This document shows positions 30,640 through 32,460 of a stretch of DNA of 32,460 nt, one piece after another; within the stretch, counting starts at the first letter, position 1, and every line of letters starts with the position of its first letter. Source of the DNA: an uncultured Bacilli bacterium (GTDB taxonomy: Bacteria; Bacillota_I; Bacilli_A; RF39; UBA660); the NCBI GenBank assembly GCA_947623825.1, contig CANQHQ010000017.1, positions 1-32,460 of the forward strand, given 5' to 3'. Made by a program: the position numbers and the translations under genes. Below the pieces are notes generated by a model. That model ran no database searches, had not been told where the DNA came from, and saw nothing but the letters and a program-made list of their open reading frames with translations.

Positions 30640-31914
30640 TTATGCGATTCTACGATAACTTGGTTCTTCTTGCTCTTGAGAGAAAGGAACCGTTCCCACT
30701 TCATCGCTTGGCATTTCCATTGCAGAAATCAATTGTTGATAATTGGCATTCGATTGTTCTAACTCTGTTGCTTTTTGATTATACTCATCTGCTTCTGCCA
30801 TATATTTATCTGCTTGCGCATTGTTATCGGTTACTTCTTTATATTTTCCATTATTTAAAGTATCGATTTGTTGATTCAAATTATCTGTAAAATGACTTGC
30901 TTCTTTTGCTTTGTTCTCCATTACCTTTTGTTGTTCGTTCGCTAATTCTTCCACTTTACGTTTTAACTGTTCATTCATCTCATCTGCTGAATGAAATCTA
31001 TTTTCCGCTTCCATTTTCAATCTCTCCGCTTCTCTTAATTTACTTTCAGAGGTAGCAAAAATGTCATCGGCATCTCTTTCAAGTCGATCTAATTCTCCCT
31101 GCCTCTCACTAACTTCTTCTTGCGCTTCAATTGTTTTCTTTCTTTGTTCATCTAATGCTTGTAAAATACTACTAAATTCTGGTAAATTACTGAACTCTTC
31201 CACAAGACTTTCTCTTGGTACATCCAAAGGAATAAATTCTTCTTTTGGTGGAACAGGTGCTGCTACAGGAGCCTCTACTACTGGTTCCGGTTGTTTCTCT
31301 GGTTCTGGATTAGAAACAGGTGCGACACTAACTGGAGTAGATTCTACTTCAGAAGGTGTACTAGGAACAACAGGTGTTGTCTCGTTTACCTCTGGTTCAC
31401 TAAGAACGCCATCTAACGTCATCGTTCCATAAAGACCCATACCGTTTGTTTCATTATCTGCTTCTTCTTGAGAAACGGATGTATCCTCCACCGTAGGTTC
31501 CATTGCTTCTACCACTGGTTCTGATACAGGTGCCTTAATTACCATCTCTCCAGGGAATCGGGCAACTGCAGAACTTAACATAGCCTCTATCTTCGCTGGT
31601 TTTACTTTCAAAGCCTTTGAATCAACCGCATCACTAATTCTCTCATCAACAGCCATAAAGGACACATTTGCAAGTCCAGAATTTTCTTCTACAGAAACTT
31701 CGTTTGAAGAATCCGCCATTTGAGAAGAAAAATCATTTGAAACAGGAACTGCCTCTTTCGAAGTCTCATCCATAGGAACTGGAAACTTTACAATATTTCC
31801 AAGTACAGCATCATAACTAGTCTGACGCAATTTTAACCTAGACTCGTCCCCATCCGTTACTACTCTTTCATCTATCATAGGAGTAGTATTTGAAATGTCA
31901 AAACTAATAATCAT
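30640..31914 (-). CDS. cytoplasmic coiled-coil protein with Pro/Val/Glu-rich linker
   Basis: The 424-residue protein has no signal peptide or membrane helix. Residues about 1-130 are mixed. About 130-225 is a low-complexity linker rich in Pro, Val, Glu and Ser (PEPEKQPEPVVEAPVAAPVP). About 240-395 is a long coiled coil (LDEQRKKTIEAQEEVSERQ, AERLKMEAENRFHSADEMN). The short C terminus carries SFSQEQEEPSYRRIA. I do not recognise a family. It begins 15 bases after the DUF1292 gene, so the two are an operon, and a strong terminator follows. The layout (linker plus coiled coil) fits a scaffold or cytoskeletal adaptor; no enzyme motif is present. Confidence 0.75.
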   Translation of the reverse strand: MIISFDISNTTPMIDERVVTDGDESRLKLRQTSYDAVLGNIVKFPVPMDETSKEAVPVSNDFSSQMADSSNEVSVEENSGLANVSFMAVDERISDAVDSKALKVKPAKIEAMLSSAVARFPGEMVIKAPVSEPVVEAMEPTVEDTSVSQEEADNETNGMGLYGTMTLDGVLSEPEVNETTPVVPSTPSEVESTPVSVAPVSNPEPEKQPEPVVEAPVAAPVPPKEEFIPLDVPRESLVEEFSNLPEFSSILQALDEQRKKTIEAQEEVSERQGELDRLERDADDIFATSESKLREAERLKMEAENRFHSADEMNEQLKRKVEELANEQQKVMENKAKEASHFTDNLNQQIDTLNNGKYKEVTDNNAQADKYMAEADEYNQKATELEQSNANYQQLISAMEMPSDEVGTVPFSQEQEEPSYRRIA

Positions 31915-31929
31915 AAAGTTGTCACCTTC

Positions 31930-32196
31930 CTATTCTTTCTTCGAAAGTTCTCTCAACACATCTTTAATTCTAGACCAATCCTCGTCACTTTCCACACCGG
32001 CAAAGCGCGTTTTTCCATCTTCATGAATCACAGAAGAAACATAAATCGTGATATTTCCATTTTCATCTTTCTCATTTCGTGTATAAACTGCATACTCTTT
32101 CTTTGTATCATTAAAGACAAAAGCAAATAGTAAATCCACTACTTCTTCTGTACCATCTTCTGAAACGATTGTAATCTTTTTATTTTCTTGATCCAC
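31930..32196 (-). CDS. DUF1292 family protein
   Basis: This small acidic protein of about 88 residues matches DUF1292 (B. subtilis YrzB type). KKITIVSEDGTEE opens the domain, a central strand set follows (FVFNDTKKEYAVYT, NITIYVSSVIHEDG), and the family end motif is ESDEDWSRIKDVLREL. The function of DUF1292 is unknown; the proteins are cytosolic. An ATG at 32205 touches the GGGAGG ribosome site with no gap. The in-frame GTG three codons later (32196) has the usual 9-base spacing and is the likelier start. The coiled-coil gene follows 15 bases downstream. Confidence 0.8.
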   Translation of the reverse strand: MDQENKKITIVSEDGTEEVVDLLFAFVFNDTKKEYAVYTRNEKDENGNITIYVSSVIHEDGKTRFAGVESDEDWSRIKDVLRELSKKE

Positions 32197-32260
32197 AGTA
32201 TTCATCCTCCCTTTATTATCATTATATATTCTATTCTACCATATTTCTAGAAGATTTCAA

Positions 32261-32428
32261 CTATTTTTCTCGAACTTTTTCTACTTTTTCTTTTTCTTGC
32301 TTCTCTAATAAAAAATAACGACACTCATAAGCACAATAATTTTTAATATAAGAATCTAATTTTGTAATATCATTCCATGGTTTACACGGGAATTTATCAG
32401 TTTTGAAAGAGAAAAAATGAGGAAACCA
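32261..32428 (-). pseudogene. open frame without a start codon (possible remnant)
   Basis: On the minus strand 55 codons are open from just after a TAA (32431-32429) to TAG (32263-32261). The text is protein-like (FPCKPWNDITKLDSYIKNYC, then AYECRYFLLEKQEKEKVEK), with Cys and Trp spaced as in real small proteins. No ATG, GTG or TTG lies in frame. Either a frameshift or deletion removed the start, or the similarity to a gene is chance. An AACCAT/ATGGTT hairpin with a T run lies just upstream. Confidence 0.35.
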
Positions 32429-32449
32429 TTATAAAATGGTTATTTTTTT
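32424..32449 (+). terminator. possible plus-strand terminator at the window end
   Basis: AACCAT-TATAAA-ATGGTT is followed by ATTTTTTTG. No plus-strand gene that it could end is visible in the preceding 200 bases. Confidence 0.5.
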
Positions 32450-32460
32450 GTCAAATTTTC

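Overview
The window looks like a chromosomal piece of a low-GC, Gram-positive bacterium of the Bacilli / Erysipelotrichia-like gut Firmicutes. Supporting signs are EzrA, a class B sortase with cell-wall sorted proteins, a DUF1292 protein, a CvfD/YugI-like S1 protein, strong AGGAGG ribosome sites, consensus sigma-A promoters, and tRNA genes that all encode CCA. The species cannot be named from sequence alone. Most core genes are on the minus strand.

Layout. (1) Bases 1-4730 are a very AT-rich accessory island on the plus strand. It holds an RloA/AbiLi-type ATPase with an RloB/AbiLii-type TOPRIM partner, the 3' remnant of a tyrosine recombinase, a 5'-truncated Fic gene, and an intact self-inhibited Fic protein. 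The intact Fic module lies between two 144-bp direct repeats. (2) 4735-13096 is mostly core: gltX, tRNA-Gln, a secreted beta-helix protein with a variant sorting signal, a coiled-coil membrane protein, an O-acyltransferase locus (DUF4358 lipoprotein, MBOAT, DHHW protein) and tRNA-Ala. (3) 13097-14678 is a small AT-rich insertion with a YhcG-type PDDEXK nuclease. (4) 14679-19153 carries ezrA and an aldehyde dehydrogenase / iron alcohol dehydrogenase pair. (5) 19440-27840 is a surface-protein locus: a class B sortase faces five convergent genes for secreted proteins ending in nearly the same (N/V)PSTGD sorting signal. (6) 27985-28845 is a ten-gene tRNA operon. (7) 28937-32460 carries a CvfD-like S1 protein, a NifU-like protein, a YutH/CotS-like protein, a coiled-coil protein and a DUF1292 protein.

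The most striking signal is in region 5. Four of the five surface-protein genes have a run of 9-10 G (gene strand) exactly between the -35 and -10 boxes of their promoters. The fifth, next to the sortase, has a G-tract-free version of the same promoter with a perfect 17-bp spacer. This is the architecture of promoter-spacer phase variation by slipped-strand mispairing. It would make a sortase-anchored surface coat that switches combinatorially, with one constitutive member. A secreted relative at 7334-8599 has the same promoter type with a fixed 17-bp spacer.

The other points worth following are the direct-repeat-bounded Fic cassette with paired GCACAA/TTGTGC operators, an apparent Arg-to-Lys change at the catalytic Arg position of the sortase, and loss of the oxyanion-hole Asn in the aldehyde dehydrogenase.
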